Part shown: positions 36,246-48,300 of the stretch, piece by piece
How the letters are laid out: every line of letters starts with the position of its first letter
How positions within the stretch are numbered: the first letter of the stretch is position 1
Assembly (NCBI GenBank): GCA_914767885.1
Contig: CAJZBQ010000061.1
Location: forward strand, 1 to 64,000
Reading direction: 5' to 3'
Length of the DNA: 64,000 nucleotides
DNA from: Blepharisma stoltei
Lineage: Eukaryota; Ciliophora; Heterotrichea; Heterotrichida; Blepharismidae
Notes under the pieces: generated by a model
Databases searched by the model: none
Told to the model about the DNA's origin: nothing
The model's input: the letters and a program-made list of their open reading frames with translations, nothing else
Program-made: the position numbers and the translations under genes

Positions 36246-37103
36246 TTAATTTTCAGACAGTGACTTGTGTAGCTCGCTGACTGCTTCTTGGAGCTCTGAG
36301 TCTAGTTGTTTTTGGCTTAGGAAATCTAGAAGCTCGCTGGCTTCTTGTTTTCGGTTTAGCTTGTATAATGCAAAAGCTTGCATGTAAATAAGTTCATTTT
36401 GTGTGTCGTCAATTGAGAGGCCGACGTCGCAGACAAATAAGACGCCGTCTCAGTCTTCAAGTTCAACCAAAGTTCTGGAGGACTCGCCAAGGGATTGAGA
36501 TGAGGGCAGATTGAAAACTCCGCAATGCAATAGAATTGTTTTGAATTTTTCCATCGCGTCTCTGGCTTCAGCGTAGTTTCCTCTTATGAGTCTTAGATTT
36601 GCCAAAATCTGATAGGCGTCTATGCAGGTATCATCAAATTTTAAGGCATTTTTGATGCAGAGCTCACAGGTGGATTCTGCATTAGGCTCATCACAAAGAT
36701 CTGTCATGAATAATTCTGAGATCGCTGCATATGCAGAAGCAATTTGAGACTTTATGCCTTCGTCTTCTTGGTTTTTCTTCAATAAGGCGATGCCCTTTTT
36801 GTAAAGATCAAGTGAATCATGCCCATGGCTTAATTGAGCAAGAGCCATATACTTTGACGAATTTTCAGAGGGAAAAAGCCTTATACTTTCTCTGTACAAA
36901 TTTGCAGCTGTTTCGTAGTCTCCTAAAGTATTTGAAAGCTCTGCATAGCTATCCAATAATTCACTTGGAATTACCGAGTGCTGATTCGCGAGATTTATTG
37001 CTTGCTTATAGAGTTCGGCTGCCTTTTCAAGGTCACAGGCGTCGTGGTAGTTTCTTGCCTGTAAAAATAAATCGAAAATTTTTTCAGACATAGATTTATT
37101 CAT
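36246..37103 (-). CDS. TPR protein, possibly ACL4-like ribosomal chaperone
   Basis: 285 aa when the TGA after LVELED is read as Trp (EDWDGVLFVC); TAA at 36246-36248. Helical repeats run LFLQARNYHDACDLEKAAEL, SYAELSNTLGDYETAANLYR, DAYQILANLRLIRGNYAEAR and IYMQAFALYKLNRKQEASEL, so TPRs span most of the protein. The last part ends in an acidic helix (SELQEAVSELHKSLSEN). Length, TPR count and the terminal acidic helix resemble the assembly chaperone of ribosomal protein L4 (ACL4), but I rank this as one candidate among generic TPR proteins. Start: MNKSM; a second ATG four codons in is also possible. Confidence 0.78.
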
Positions 37104-37112
37104 AAATATTAT

Positions 37113-37577
37113 CTATTTATTTGGGAAATAGTTATCAATGATGTGCCGGATTATCCATTTAATATTTTTTGAGGCTGTATTCTGAGAAGGGTCGCTTTCT
37201 TTTTGCCTGAACTTGGCGAGTTCATAGAGAGTATCGTTGAGGATGGTTCCTAAAGAATTTTCAAGGTAAACTCTGACGGGCAGATTTTGAGCTGAGCCTT
37301 CGATGAATTTTTGGATTTCTTCAGCGAAAAGTTTTGGATCTTGACGTTGAGCGCAGAGCTTTTCTTCTTTCCTTTGAGCATGTGCTTTTTTATTTCTGTC
37401 GCAGATTGCTTGGATTTCTTCAATAAAATCTTGATGGCCTAGACAAGTGATTTCTACATCTAAAAGACTTTGGCTTTGGTATAAAGCGTCAATTGCGTTT
37501 CTTTTTGCATTTTCAGTTCAGCAGCCTTCAGAAAACTCTTGAAAAGCCAGGTATTTTAGCTTCTCACTCCTTCCATC
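37113..37577 (-). CDS. DPY30-motif protein, 5' end unresolved
   Basis: Open frame on the minus strand ending TAG at 37113-37115, only 9 bp before the next start codon. The first clearly coding residues are KYLAFQEFSEGCWTENAKRN (Trp is TGA). A charged helix and QNLPVRVYLENSLGTILND followed by NIKWIIRHIIDNYFP resemble the DPY30/RIIa dimerisation motif (LPVRxYL...). Such motifs occur in axonemal and chromatin adaptor proteins. No ATG lies in this frame. The ATG at 37576 is in another frame, so the start may need a short intron, a missed insert, or an upstream exon. Confidence 0.6.
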
Positions 37578-37738
37578 TTACGTGTGTTTAAAATCATTGA
37601 AAGCCCCTTATTTTTGGAAAAACAAAGCCTTTGTAAAAATTTAATAAAAATCTTTTTGCTGATTCTGATGAATTTTAAGTAATTGTGTGTTTTTTTTAAA
37701 AAAAAATTGTTTTGTATAGTTTACATTTAAAAAATTAA

Positions 37739-38152
37739 TTACTTCTTAGTGGGCAAAAAGAATTTGTTTATTCACATATATGAGTTAGATCTTGGGACGT
37801 ACTTAGCAAGAATGCTGAGTCCGATATCGCTTACTTGGCCAATATCAAGAGATCTAAGCTTAGAGCTATTGTTCAAAGTCTCCAAAATTCGCTGCACCCC
37901 ATCTTTTTCTATACAGCAACCAGTTAGTTTGAGAGTTTTTAAATCATAGCCTTGAGCTAGTAAATTTCCAATATAGACTCCTGAACGATCTTTGAGATTA
38001 TTAAAAGAAAGATCAATTACTTTTGCTTTGGTGTCAGCGCGTTGCAGCTCTCGGGTTAAATTGAGCACTTCTAGGTCAGTCAGGAGTTTATTTGAAAGAA
38101 TAATTCCAGACTCATCGTGATTGCTAGTAACTGATGGCTTTATTGTAAGCAT
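37739..38152 (-). CDS. Short leucine-rich repeat protein
   Basis: 137 aa from ATG at 38152 to TAA at 37739-37741, with one TGA read as Trp (SYMWINKFF). Repeats of the ribonuclease-inhibitor type: VIDLSFNNLKDRSGVYIGNL, LKTLKLTGCCIEKDGVQRIL and LRSLDIGQVSDIGLSILAKY, about three to four LRRs. Short for the family, so it may be the remnant of a longer protein. It is divergent from DOP1 with only 22 bp between start codons. Confidence 0.75.
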
Positions 38153-38174
38153 TATTTATTTAAGTAATTTGAAA

Positions 38175-41100
38175 ATGGAACAAGAATTCTATGATAGCTT
38201 GCAAAAATGCTTTAACCAAACCAAGAACTCTAGGTCTTGGCAGTGAATTGACTTAATAGCTTGGCTTCAAGGTGCTAACTCATTTACTTTAAATTTAATA
38301 AAGCTCTCCAATTTAAAGGTAATTAAATATCGGTTTTTCTTGTTAATAGCCCATAATATCATGATTTGCCCATTGGGGTATTTTTGGTCTGACATAAATT
38401 TATCAATTCTATGTGATAAAAAAATTAAGCCCCATGGGCAAATCATTGCCTTATGGAGGCTATTCATGGGAAAAGCCGATATATTTTAAAAAAAATAATA
38501 AAAATTTTTTTATATTAGTTTCTTAAATTTATCAATTCAAAGTGCTATCTTTGCTTAAATTTTCCTAAAATAGAATAAATTGCAGGTAAATTTTAGACTT
38601 TTAGGGTTTAAATAGGGAATTAAAGTCATTGCATAGAAATAAATTATTTTTTTAACTTATAAAATAAAAATTTTGTTCCAATCTAAAGTTAGGTGAATTA
38701 CCTAAAAAATGGATAATTTGTTTCAATTTAAAGGGGAAGAGCAAGAAAATTATAGAAGCACATAAAGACCAAAGATTTCCGACAGGGATCTTGCACCAAT
38801 ACTCTAAGTTTCTATCTCAGTGCCTTATGCCAAATCAGTCTGAAGAAGTGCATAAACTCACTTTAAGCATTTATAAGCACATTTTCCATGAGATCCCTCT
38901 GCACCAATATCATATATTATCAGCTGGATTTTTTCCTTTCTTCCAATTCGCCTCAGCAAGCTGCAAAAACAAATTTATGCAAATAATAGAAAGCGTATTT
39001 TTGCCAGAAATAAGCAATCTGAAACATATCTTTTTCGACCTAATCAGCTGCTTGCTCTCAGGTTCTGTTAAATTACCCAAAGTTTTCCAAAGGGTCAGCC
39101 AGACTTTGGACATCCTAGCCGTTAAAATGAAGCAAGACTTGTATGGCTCCATCTGGCTTATTGTATTAAAATCATCAAAATCTCGGTCAGCTGCCCTGCA
39201 GTTTTTGCATTCTAGATTTGACATGGAATCCTGCGAAAAGGAGTTAATGATAAAAGCTTTGGCTGAGGCAATTGAAGATAAAGATAAAGAAGTAAAACGA
39301 AGTGTCTTAAATTTAATTCGCAGAATTTATCCACTGGAAAGCGATAACTATATATATCCAGAACTAAAAATTTTAGTAAAATCGGTGCTGAGACAAACGA
39401 AAATGAATGGCGATTTTATTGTGAGGATAAGCGAATGGCTGTGCTCAAATGATTTTGAAGATGAAATTGATGCTGAAAAAGCAGATTTTTTGGCTGCTTG
39501 TGTCAGAGAGATTTTTAAAGAGAATTTAGAAATTATTAAGAAAAATGAAAATTCAATTAGTGCTAAAAATTGCACAGTTGATTTATTGGAATATATTTAT
39601 AATACAAAGCCTATCAAGACACCAGTTCTTGATAGGATTTCTTTAGATATTGTTACTTATTTCTATAGATTAAAAGCAGGGATACATGGAAAGGCATTAA
39701 ATGTTACCAGAAATTTGAATCATATGGTATTTTGGGAATTATTTTTTTCTTTGTTTGAAAATAATATAAGGCTGCATTCACAAAAAGTCCTAATTTCTAC
39801 TTGGCGAGCAAGCAAGTTTTTTTAATTAAAAATATTATTTAAAGAGTAATTTAGATTTATTTACGAGATGTGCTTATTATCTCTGCATATGCGACACTTC
39901 TCGGGTGCTGCTTGCAAAATGTATAAAATAATGTTTCTTGACCAAGGCCACTAATCATTGGAATAGTTCTGAGCTTTTTGCTTTAAGGCTAGCCCAGCCT
40001 TTCGGGGCTTCTTGCAACTAAAAGACTATCCGATACATAGAGGATGTGTTGCTAGCACAAACAATTTGATTTTTATATTAAAATATTGCTTTTTTGGAGC
40101 TAAATAATTCATCTAGATTCAAAGCTTCTAAATTAGCATACTTAATTGAGGAACTCATTATTTTAATAATTAATTATATTTCAAAATCTTATACAAAGAC
40201 TATTATATTAAAATAATGTTTTACTTTCTAAAAAGAAGAGTTTTTTCTAATAATTTGCTATCTCGTTAAAGTAGGGTAAGGATTCTTCGATTTTCTATGA
40301 GTTATATAGAATGCAACTCTGAAATCATAAACGTCATAATTGAAAAATTATTAGCAATTTGTATTGAGTCGCCAGAGTTTATTGAAATTTTAATTGATGA
40401 TATTGAAATCTTATCAAATAACAATGAATTTACTAATAAATCTATTGCAAATTTATCATTTTACTTATTTATGAACACGCTAACTGATCAAAAATACAAT
40501 CTACAAATAATTGAAAAAATTAAATCAATTTTGGTCAGATTTCATGGAATTGGAGCGGATTTTCATGAGCATCTTCCACAGCTGTATAATCTTAAGCCAA
40601 GATCAACTGAAATTTTGCTTCTTGTCTATAATGCATTGATCGATTTAAAAGGTGAAATCCTTTCAATTCCTCAATTAATACAACTATGGACTCTAATAGA
40701 AACAAAGCATAAAGAAACAGCCTGCAATTTATTAATTGAATATAGTAAAATTAGTGAAAAAGTATGGCTAGAGGCTCTTATATCTCTTCTCCAAAAGCCA
40801 AATACAGCAAAAGGTCTTAGGATATTTATCGAATTTTGAAAGATTTCTTCAGAAAATCATATGGAAGCTCTTTCAAGTGTACTGGGAAACGGAGAAGTTG
40901 TCTTCTTTATAATTGAATGTCTAAACGATGAAAGCCCACTTATAAGACACTTAGCAAAAGAATGGGTTTTTTCATCAGACAAAGTAATTCCATTTACTAT
41001 GGACCCTATTCTCGCTATAATTTTCAGTCAAGCATCAAGCCAATATTTAAGTTGTGATTCTCTTGATAAATGCGAGTCTGAAAATATTGAAAAATTCATT

Positions 41101-44100
41101 AAATCTTTTAAAACTCTCCAAGGGATTTCCAAAATTGGTGGGAAAAATATTTGAAGTGAAATTAATGCACAAGACCTCAGCGAAAAAGCCTTATCGTTAG
41201 AGAGCTCCCCTTTGTTCCAAAGAATTACTTATGGAGATCTCATTGTATTGAGGTGTTTTGAATTTATGGAAAATATGAATTTGGACGTGGAGAAACTTAA
41301 CTGGGCTATCTGCAATGCCCTTGAAGAGATTTCAGACTACATGAACCCTGAGCTTGCTTTTCGTGGGCTGACTTGCTGTGCAAATGTATTGATAAGGGCT
41401 TTAGGAGTTGAGGCCAGCTCAGTTCAAATTTATATGCTAATTTTGATGAAAAAATTCATAAAATTGACCAAAAAAGCACCAAATCCTTATGAATTTAGGA
41501 CTATTTTAAATAGTGAACTTTTATGGGCCTGTCTTTGTAGAGGTCCTCTTACAAGTGATAAAAATTTAAGATCCTACTGGCTTCATTTCATTAAAAAAAT
41601 TCCAGGGCTATCAATTTTATATTTAGATGGCTCCAATTTGCACCAAACAATGGCAAATCTAATTAGGCTGTCTTGCCAGCTCGCCGAAAAATATAGAGAC
41701 GAAAATGTCATTTTGCTTACTCCCCCCTCAGTGAGCGAACAAAACAATTAGAAAATCCCTATTTTTTGCCCAAAAACCCACTCTCCGTGAGCTAACAAAA
41801 ATAATTTTAATACAAAAATATTTTATGATATAAATTTTTAAAAAAAAAATATTAACCCTCCGTTAGCGAACAAAAAAATCTTGTTCACGGAGGGGGGAGA
41901 GTTATAAAAAAAGTACTCCATAGCTCTCTTAATATAAAAAATCTAAATGTAAATGAAAAAATTCCAGCCTTGATGACTATGGTTTTTAAAGACCTAGAAA
42001 ACTATTTAAAACTGTGCATAAAACTTTATAATAACCCAAAGAATAATTATGATTTAAAATATCATGCTCAAATAGCAAAAATTTTTGACCCAATAATGGA
42101 TAAGTATCCATTTGAACTAACGAAAGGAATTGCAATAATTTGAATTAAATTTTGTCTGAGTGCACAGGAATCTAAAAATTTTGTCTATATAGTCCGATTG
42201 ATTCAGTCTTTCAGAATGGACATAGATTTGGTTTTTGATAATATTTTTGCTTATTTTCAGAAAGAGTACTTGCTGATTCCAGATTCAACGAGCACAGATG
42301 GCCGGGAACTGTGTGTCGCTCACTTCCTGAACTCTTTGTTCTTGAATTTTGACTCTCTGAAGATCTCAATTAAAACTCAACAAAATTTCTGAATAAAATG
42401 CCTAAAAGTATTAAAATTACTAACTTTATTCCATAATTAAGCAATAATAAAATTTAAAAAATGCACAAAAAACACACCCAAAATAACAATAATTACAAAG
42501 AGATTAAGTTTTTCTCGATGAGAAGAAATGGGTATCTTCATAGTCAACATTTTATATATATTGAAATCAAGAGTGCACACTATGAATTTATATACAAACC
42601 CTCGTCTAGTAAAAGAGCTCCATTGCATTGTGCAAAAGGTTTTCAGTCAAGCTCTATCTATTTGCAATGCCTGAGCAAGAGATGCTTATCACATGCCATA
42701 TCCAGGCTTTGAAGAAGATGGAGACAAGAAATTGTTTAAAATTTTCATGAAAACATTAATGGACAAAGGCTACGAAATTGTATGCCTTGCCTATCCTGAT
42801 GAACTGTCTGCAAAAATAAGGGCTGACTGCTTAGCCAATGTATGTCTGCGAATGATTGCTTTGATGCCTGAAGCGACCCTATCAGTTGATTTAGCTTCTG
42901 AATTAATTTTGGCATTTCTAAATAAAGAAGGTGCAAATCTTGGAAAAATCATTGGAAAAGAAGTAATTAATTTTATTATCAATCCTAAGTTCTTCGAAGT
43001 CTGTCGCCGATTTCCAAGCAGCTTAGAAACATGATCCAAAATTATAATTTTAACATCTTTGCTTGTATACCCAAGCCATGAAAAAACTCTTGAAAATATA
43101 ACGTTTAGGATAGCCAGCGATACTTGGAGTTTATTCGCAAATCCGACAAGAAAAATCGGGTATGTAATAAAAAATATTGCGTTTTTAATGTATAGTGGAG
43201 CTAAAGACGACTATTTTCTCGCTATCGATTCAATTGCTAAATATCTAGCAACTGCGATGGAGGATGAAAAATACTATGAAGTTAGCTTTTTACTAATTAG
43301 GGTTGCCTTTTCTAGGTTTACTGATGATAACAAAATGCAGTTTTGGGTAAAAATTTATCCTAGGCTTTATATTGCGTTATTTTCTATCCTCAAAAGTTCC
43401 AGCCCTATCAATATTTTGGCAGCCTTAAAGCTATTAGAATGCTTACTCTCCCCCTCTGTGAGTGATCAAAAAAAATTCTGTTAGCTCTATAGGAGGGTTG
43501 ATTTGTTTTTAAAAAATTTATATATAAATTTTTATAGTTAATTTCTTTTTAGGAAATATAAAAAAATCCAATTCGCAAAATTGGGAAAACAAATTTAATT
43601 TGTACAATTTATGTTTTAAAAAAGCAATTTGTTCAAAATAAAACAGAATTGGCTCGAGATTTCATTATAATAATTATCACTTATATATAAAAATATTTTT
43701 TCATACAAATTTTTATATTTAAAATTTTTTGTTCCTCACGGAATTAGATTTTTGCGGTAAAACAATAGGGAATTTTCCAATGGTTTTGTTCGATAGCTAA
43801 GGGGGGAGTTAGTAATCTCTCGAATATTCAGCTTCCAAACTATTCAATGAGCGTTTATTCTTGATGTTAATAAAGTCAGCAGGGGTGGCCAAATGGACAA
43901 ATTTATCCCTCTGATAGCTGAAAATGTATTATTTTTAAAAGATATAAAAGTCAGTTCAGACAAAAATAATAGGGAAAATACTAGAAATGTGATGAAGAGA
44001 AAATTAAAATTATGACAAGCCAAAATTGATGATTTAGAAAATGGACTAGAGGACGTAAAAGAATATGCAAAAGTATTTATAGAAGACTGTATGATGTACA

Positions 44101-44186
44101 ATTGCTCACTTTGGGATGCTGATATACAATCCTTGGATGATGGAATTGCATTTGATCTATTAAATATACAGCTTGAAAACAATTAA
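38175..44186 (+). CDS. DOP1: DOP1/Dopey homologue, split by five germline inserts
   Basis: Join 38175-38277, 38744-39792, 40279-41719, 41905 to about 42428, about 42591 to 43445, 43812-44186: about 1,448 aa, TAA at 44184-44186. The N-terminus carries the Dopey pattern: WIDLIAWLQ, then LHQYSKFLSQCLMPNQSEEV (animal KRLAQCLHPALPSGVH), IYKHIFHEIP, LSAGFFPFFQFA, VFLPEISNLK, GSIWLIVLKSSKSRSAALQF and VKRSVLNLIRRIYP. The rest is an alpha-helical repeat protein, ending in a charged coiled region. DOP1 is a large leucine-zipper-like protein of Golgi/endosome traffic, working with the flippase partner MON2. TGA is Trp at several points (EFWKISS, LETWSKI, IQWAFI). At about 1,450 aa it is shorter than yeast Dop1 (about 1,700 aa). 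Confidence 0.88.
38278..38743. mobile_element. TTTAAA-type IES, 466 bp, in DOP1, TA/CA boundary
   Basis: Left flank TA (38276-38277), right flank CA (38742-38743); right end CAATTTAAAGGGGAAGAG. Removal gives WLQGAKKIIEAHKD in frame; Ala-Lys results whichever dinucleotide is kept. Confidence 0.85.
39793..40278. mobile_element. IES in DOP1, 486 bp, with imperfect TIRs
   Basis: TA-bounded; inverted ends share CTACTT..GAG..AGCAA (TAATTTCTACTTGGCGAGC and the inverse of GCTATCTCGTTAAAGTAGGG). Removal keeps frame: SQKVLRILRFSMSYIECN. Confidence 0.8.
41720..41904. mobile_element. Short MITE-like IES, 185 bp, in DOP1
   Basis: GTGAGTGAAC-family termini at both ends, two TIR copies at each end, but the central AT-rich core is mostly deleted. 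TA-bounded; removal gives VILLIKKVLHSSLN. Confidence 0.92.
42429..42590. other. Probable IES in DOP1, about 160 bp, ends not fixed
   Basis: The frame runs into a TAA (42438-42440) after KCLKVLKLL and good coding resumes at about 42591 (YTNPRLVKELHCIVQ). Several TA pairs between 42411 and 42594 would restore frame; inverted ends TAAAATTT..TGCAC support an insert. Comparison with a somatic sequence would fix the ends. Confidence 0.6.
43446..43811. mobile_element. MITE-like IES (GTGAGTGAAC family), 366 bp, in DOP1
   Basis: TA-bounded; left end CTCTCCCCCTCTGTGAGTGATC, right end TTGTTCGATAGCTAAGGGGGGAG, more diverged than other copies. Removal gives LLECLVISRIFSFQTIQWAF. Confidence 0.88.
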
Positions 44187-45301
44187 TAGATTCTGTATAA
44201 TTTTAGCTATTTTGATTTAAAAAGTTAGAAATTTAATTTATTTAATACAATATTTTATTTTGATACACTGTAATTACTTTCCTCTTCGTTGATGAACAAA
44301 AATTGTATTCCCATTTTGATAGCTGAATAGACAGTGCAAGTTTTGCTATTCTAAAATGACTTTAAATCGAATGGGGAGTTTAGCAGCCCTAAAATGCAGT
44401 TAAGTTCAATAGCCAATCTTTTCCTAAATGCTATTATGCAAAATATTCAGGATTTAATTCCATATTTATATTTTCAAATGCTTGAATTTTAGCATTATTC
44501 AATAGTTATCTTAAAGCGTTTTTGACTATTTGAGATACTGGAAGAATTTATTTATGAAGATAATTATTTACATATTAATATCATAGATATAAATAGATAA
44601 CTATTTATAGCAAATACTTAGTTGCTGTATTAATTGCTTATATTAAAGATTTACCCTGCAATTTTGTAAAACATTTTTACAAAGGTTTTATATTTTCTTT
44701 AATGAGGTTGTTAAATTAAAGTAGCATAATTTTGCCATTATTTTACCACGCACAAACAAAGTTATAATTGCTTTTATCATATTAAACTAATAGCCAATCT
44801 AATATTACTAGATGTGCATAGAAATTATTTTTATAATGGTTTTCAGCTGCCTAAGAAAAATTATCTGGCTAATTCTTACTTCTTGAGCTGATAAATTTTG
44901 TTGAGCTCGTTCCATTTATAATATTTACTTTGCCAAACCAAGCTAAACTGGCAAACCAAATAAAAAAAAATTGCAATGGTTTTTATAGAAAACGCTTAAA
45001 TCTAGCAGTGCGCCATTGCGACTTCACACGGTCCTTATATGTTTATCATTCAAAATTTTTTAATATAAAATTTTTGCGCTTTCGTGTAGTATGATTTCAT
45101 ACTTATAGCAAAAAATTTTGGACATAATTAATATTACTTTAATATTTAAATATATTATCAAAATTTGACTGTTTTTAAATATTTACAATTAAAATATTTT
45201 CTTTTAAATTATAATATATTCTAATATAAAACCTTTTTCATTGAGATGAATTCTAGATTTATTATATGCCATAATATAGGAGTTAAAATTTAATAATTTT
45301 A
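44187..45301. other. Intergenic between the 3' ends of DOP1 and copy C
   Basis: 1.1 kb, very AT-rich, convergent genes on both sides. Short frames only; no RNA gene, TIR element or repeat that I can support. Confidence 0.5.
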
Positions 45302-48300
45302 TTATTTTTTTACTTTCTTAAGATGAGGCTTAAGCGTACGAATGTTTCTTCTTACAATTCCCACTTTGGTAAGTTTATGATGAATGATTTCATATATGGT
45401 TCTAACAAAAATAGCTATTGAAGCAAATGCCTGAATTCCCATAACTGTAATTGTAATTCCTACAATGACATTCTCAAAATCCGAAATAATTTTCTGGTCT
45501 AAATTAAATAAATAAACTGAAGTCGCGCTCATTATTAAAAATATTGATATTTCGGACAATAAATTGCATATTTGTATAATAGAGTCTTCAAATGGCCAAA
45601 AGAAAATTAAATGCAGGATGACCATTACTGAAAGAACGATATTTATAGTTACCTCAGTTTGTGGATAGTCTCTTAAATAGACCAAGTTTATAATGTATAT
45701 CAATCTTCTTACTAGTGTCCACTATTACTTAACAAAGTTTTCTTTGAAAGGACTATACAATTTCATATAATTATTTTTGAAATTTGAGCCATCCAATTTG
45801 CAGAATTACTTTAATCCAAGATATGCGAATTACAGTATAATAAGTAGAGGATTTAATTTTATTATTTACTATTTATATTTCAAATTATTTTTTTATAAAA
45901 TTTTTTACTTTAATAAATGTTTTGCTCATAATAAAAAGTATGATTTTTCCAATGTTTTTGAATTCCTTACAAGAAAGAGTTATAAAAAAAACGAAATAAT
46001 ATTGTGTTGCTAGAAGCCCTCGATCAGTTCGAAATTCATAAAAAAAGGAGCTGAATAAGGCAGTAAATGTCTTTTCTCGTGACTGGATCCTATTTCTATT
46101 TATATAAGAAAACCAAAAATATCCTGGCGGCGTGGCAACTAATAGTACGTAAATGATGATGCAGATAATGACATTGGAGATTTGCATCATATTATTAAAT
46201 CCAAACGTAACCAGTCCAATACTTGCAGCAGCTCCTAGCTCAAGGTATGATTGGATTCAAAATCTTAAATAAAAAGAAAACTGATAAGCTTTGACAGTTT
46301 TCATAAATTTCTTACCAATTCATCTATATGAGCATCGAGAAAAAAAGAAAATAATTGGAAAAGCTAAAAGAGAAGCCAATATCAGTGTAAAATCGTTTCC
46401 TGTTGTAATAAGAATCAAATCAGAGTCATATCCAAATTCCTTTGCTTGCGAATATGGAGTATTTCCTTCGTTTTTGTATATGATGTATGAAAAAATGTTT
46501 GGCATTATGTTGAAAGAGTTCAAATTGTTCAGAAATGAACTCATTTTGCTTGTAAAAGGGATTCCTGATAAAGTCAAGTAACTAACTCCCCCCCCCTCCG
46601 TGAGCGAACAAAACCATTAGAAAAATCGCCATTTTTTTGACCAAAAAACCCACCCTCCGTGAGTGAACAAAAAATATTTTTAATAAAAAAAAATTTTAAT
46701 AGAAAAAAATTTTGCTATATAAGTGATAATTAGTATAATGAAATCTAGAGCTAATTCTGTTTAATTTTAAACAAATTGCGTTTTAAAACATAAAATTTTG
46801 CAAATTAAATTAGTATTTGCTTCCCAATTTTTGCAAATTAGATTTTTTTTTTAAATTTTGAAAAAAAATATTTTTTATAAAATTTATATATAAATTGTTT
46901 TTTAAAAAAAAAAAATTAACCCCCCTCCGTGAGTGAACAAAATTTTTTTGTTCGCTCACGGAGGGGGGGGGGGGGGAGTAAGAATTTGCAAAGTATTCAT
47001 CATGCTCCAAAGAGAACTTGGGCTTGGGTTTACAACTGATAAGGCAATTGCCCCGGAAATTGCAGCTTGTGCACTAGCTGCTGCTTGAGATGCGACTGCT
47101 GCAACTGCAGATGAATATGGCGCAGGGTCATATGAGTTCAAAGCTGCAGAAATTTCTGATGAATTTAAAACGCCATTTAAAACTGATCTCACTTTTTCTA
47201 AATGCAGAAACTCCAGAATTACCAAGGAGCCTTTAGAAATTTCTTCAGTGATAGATAAAGATAGATAATAGCAGGTACTATTTACCTGTTCCATTTTATA
47301 TGATAATTTTCCTTGTTTTTCAATTACTATGGTAAAATCGTATATGGAAAGGGAATTCTCAAGACTATCTGAAAAAGTAAGATAAAGAGAATTATCAGAT
47401 AAAACAGTGAGCCATGCTGAAAAAGGGACTAGTGAGCAAATTGCTGCCCCATTATAGCCTAGATTGCAATAGCATAGATTATTATTCAAGCTTGCATTTT
47501 CTACACAAGCAGTACAACTAGTAAGAGATTCACAATAAGTGCAGTATCTTAGGCATGAATAAAACATACCGTCAGGACCTCTAAATCCTCCAGCTTCAAT
47601 AGGAATGCATGTATTATTAGTGGAAGTATCAAGGACATAATTTACATCACATATGCATGAATCAGGGTTAATCGCATTTTGCTTACATGTTGAGCATCCA
47701 GAAGCAGAATACTCAGTACAGATATCGCATAATAAATTACTACAAAGTGAGCAAGTAGGTTTCCAGTCTCTGCAAGTTTTTTTGCATTTTGTATTACATT
47801 GATAACATGCATTATAAGCAGGACCGCTCCAGAATTGATTTATTTTACAGTTAGGTATGCAGATTTGGCTCGTTGGACAAGCACTGCAAGTTTCAGTACA
47901 AGAGGATGTTGATAGACTTGATACTGATTTTACAGTATTAAACATTTGTATGGTATAAATAAAGCCTTGATAGTTATTATATACGGATGATGCGCTTATT
48001 TGAGCTCCTATAGTTATTGTAGTGTGAGGGCCTACATCGAGAAAAGCTCCATATCCTGTTAAGCTTGATGGATAAGATATTCCGTTAACATAGCAAGACA
48101 ACTTATTATAGCCACTTGCAATGATCTCCAATGTAAATGCTATGTGGCTCCATTCATAATTTTTAAGTGATGCATCACATATATAAAATGCTGATCACAA
48201 CCCTAAATTGCTTACTCCCCCCCCCCCTCCGTGAGCGAACAAAACCATTAGAAAAATCGCCATTTTTTGACCAAAAACCCACCCTCCGTGAGTGAACAAA

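Noticed and set aside
39840-40278. Possible tRNA-like or rRNA-like GC patch near 39960-40020
   Set aside because: No cloverleaf or conserved rRNA segment could be drawn, and it lies within an IES.
42437-42712. Open frames on both strands inside DOP1
   Set aside because: They span a probable IES and the resumed DOP1 frame; composition on the alternative frames is not protein-like.
46963-46977. Run of about 14 G as a functional motif
   Set aside because: G-run length varies among MITE copies and is prone to sequencing error; it is just the end of the TIR.
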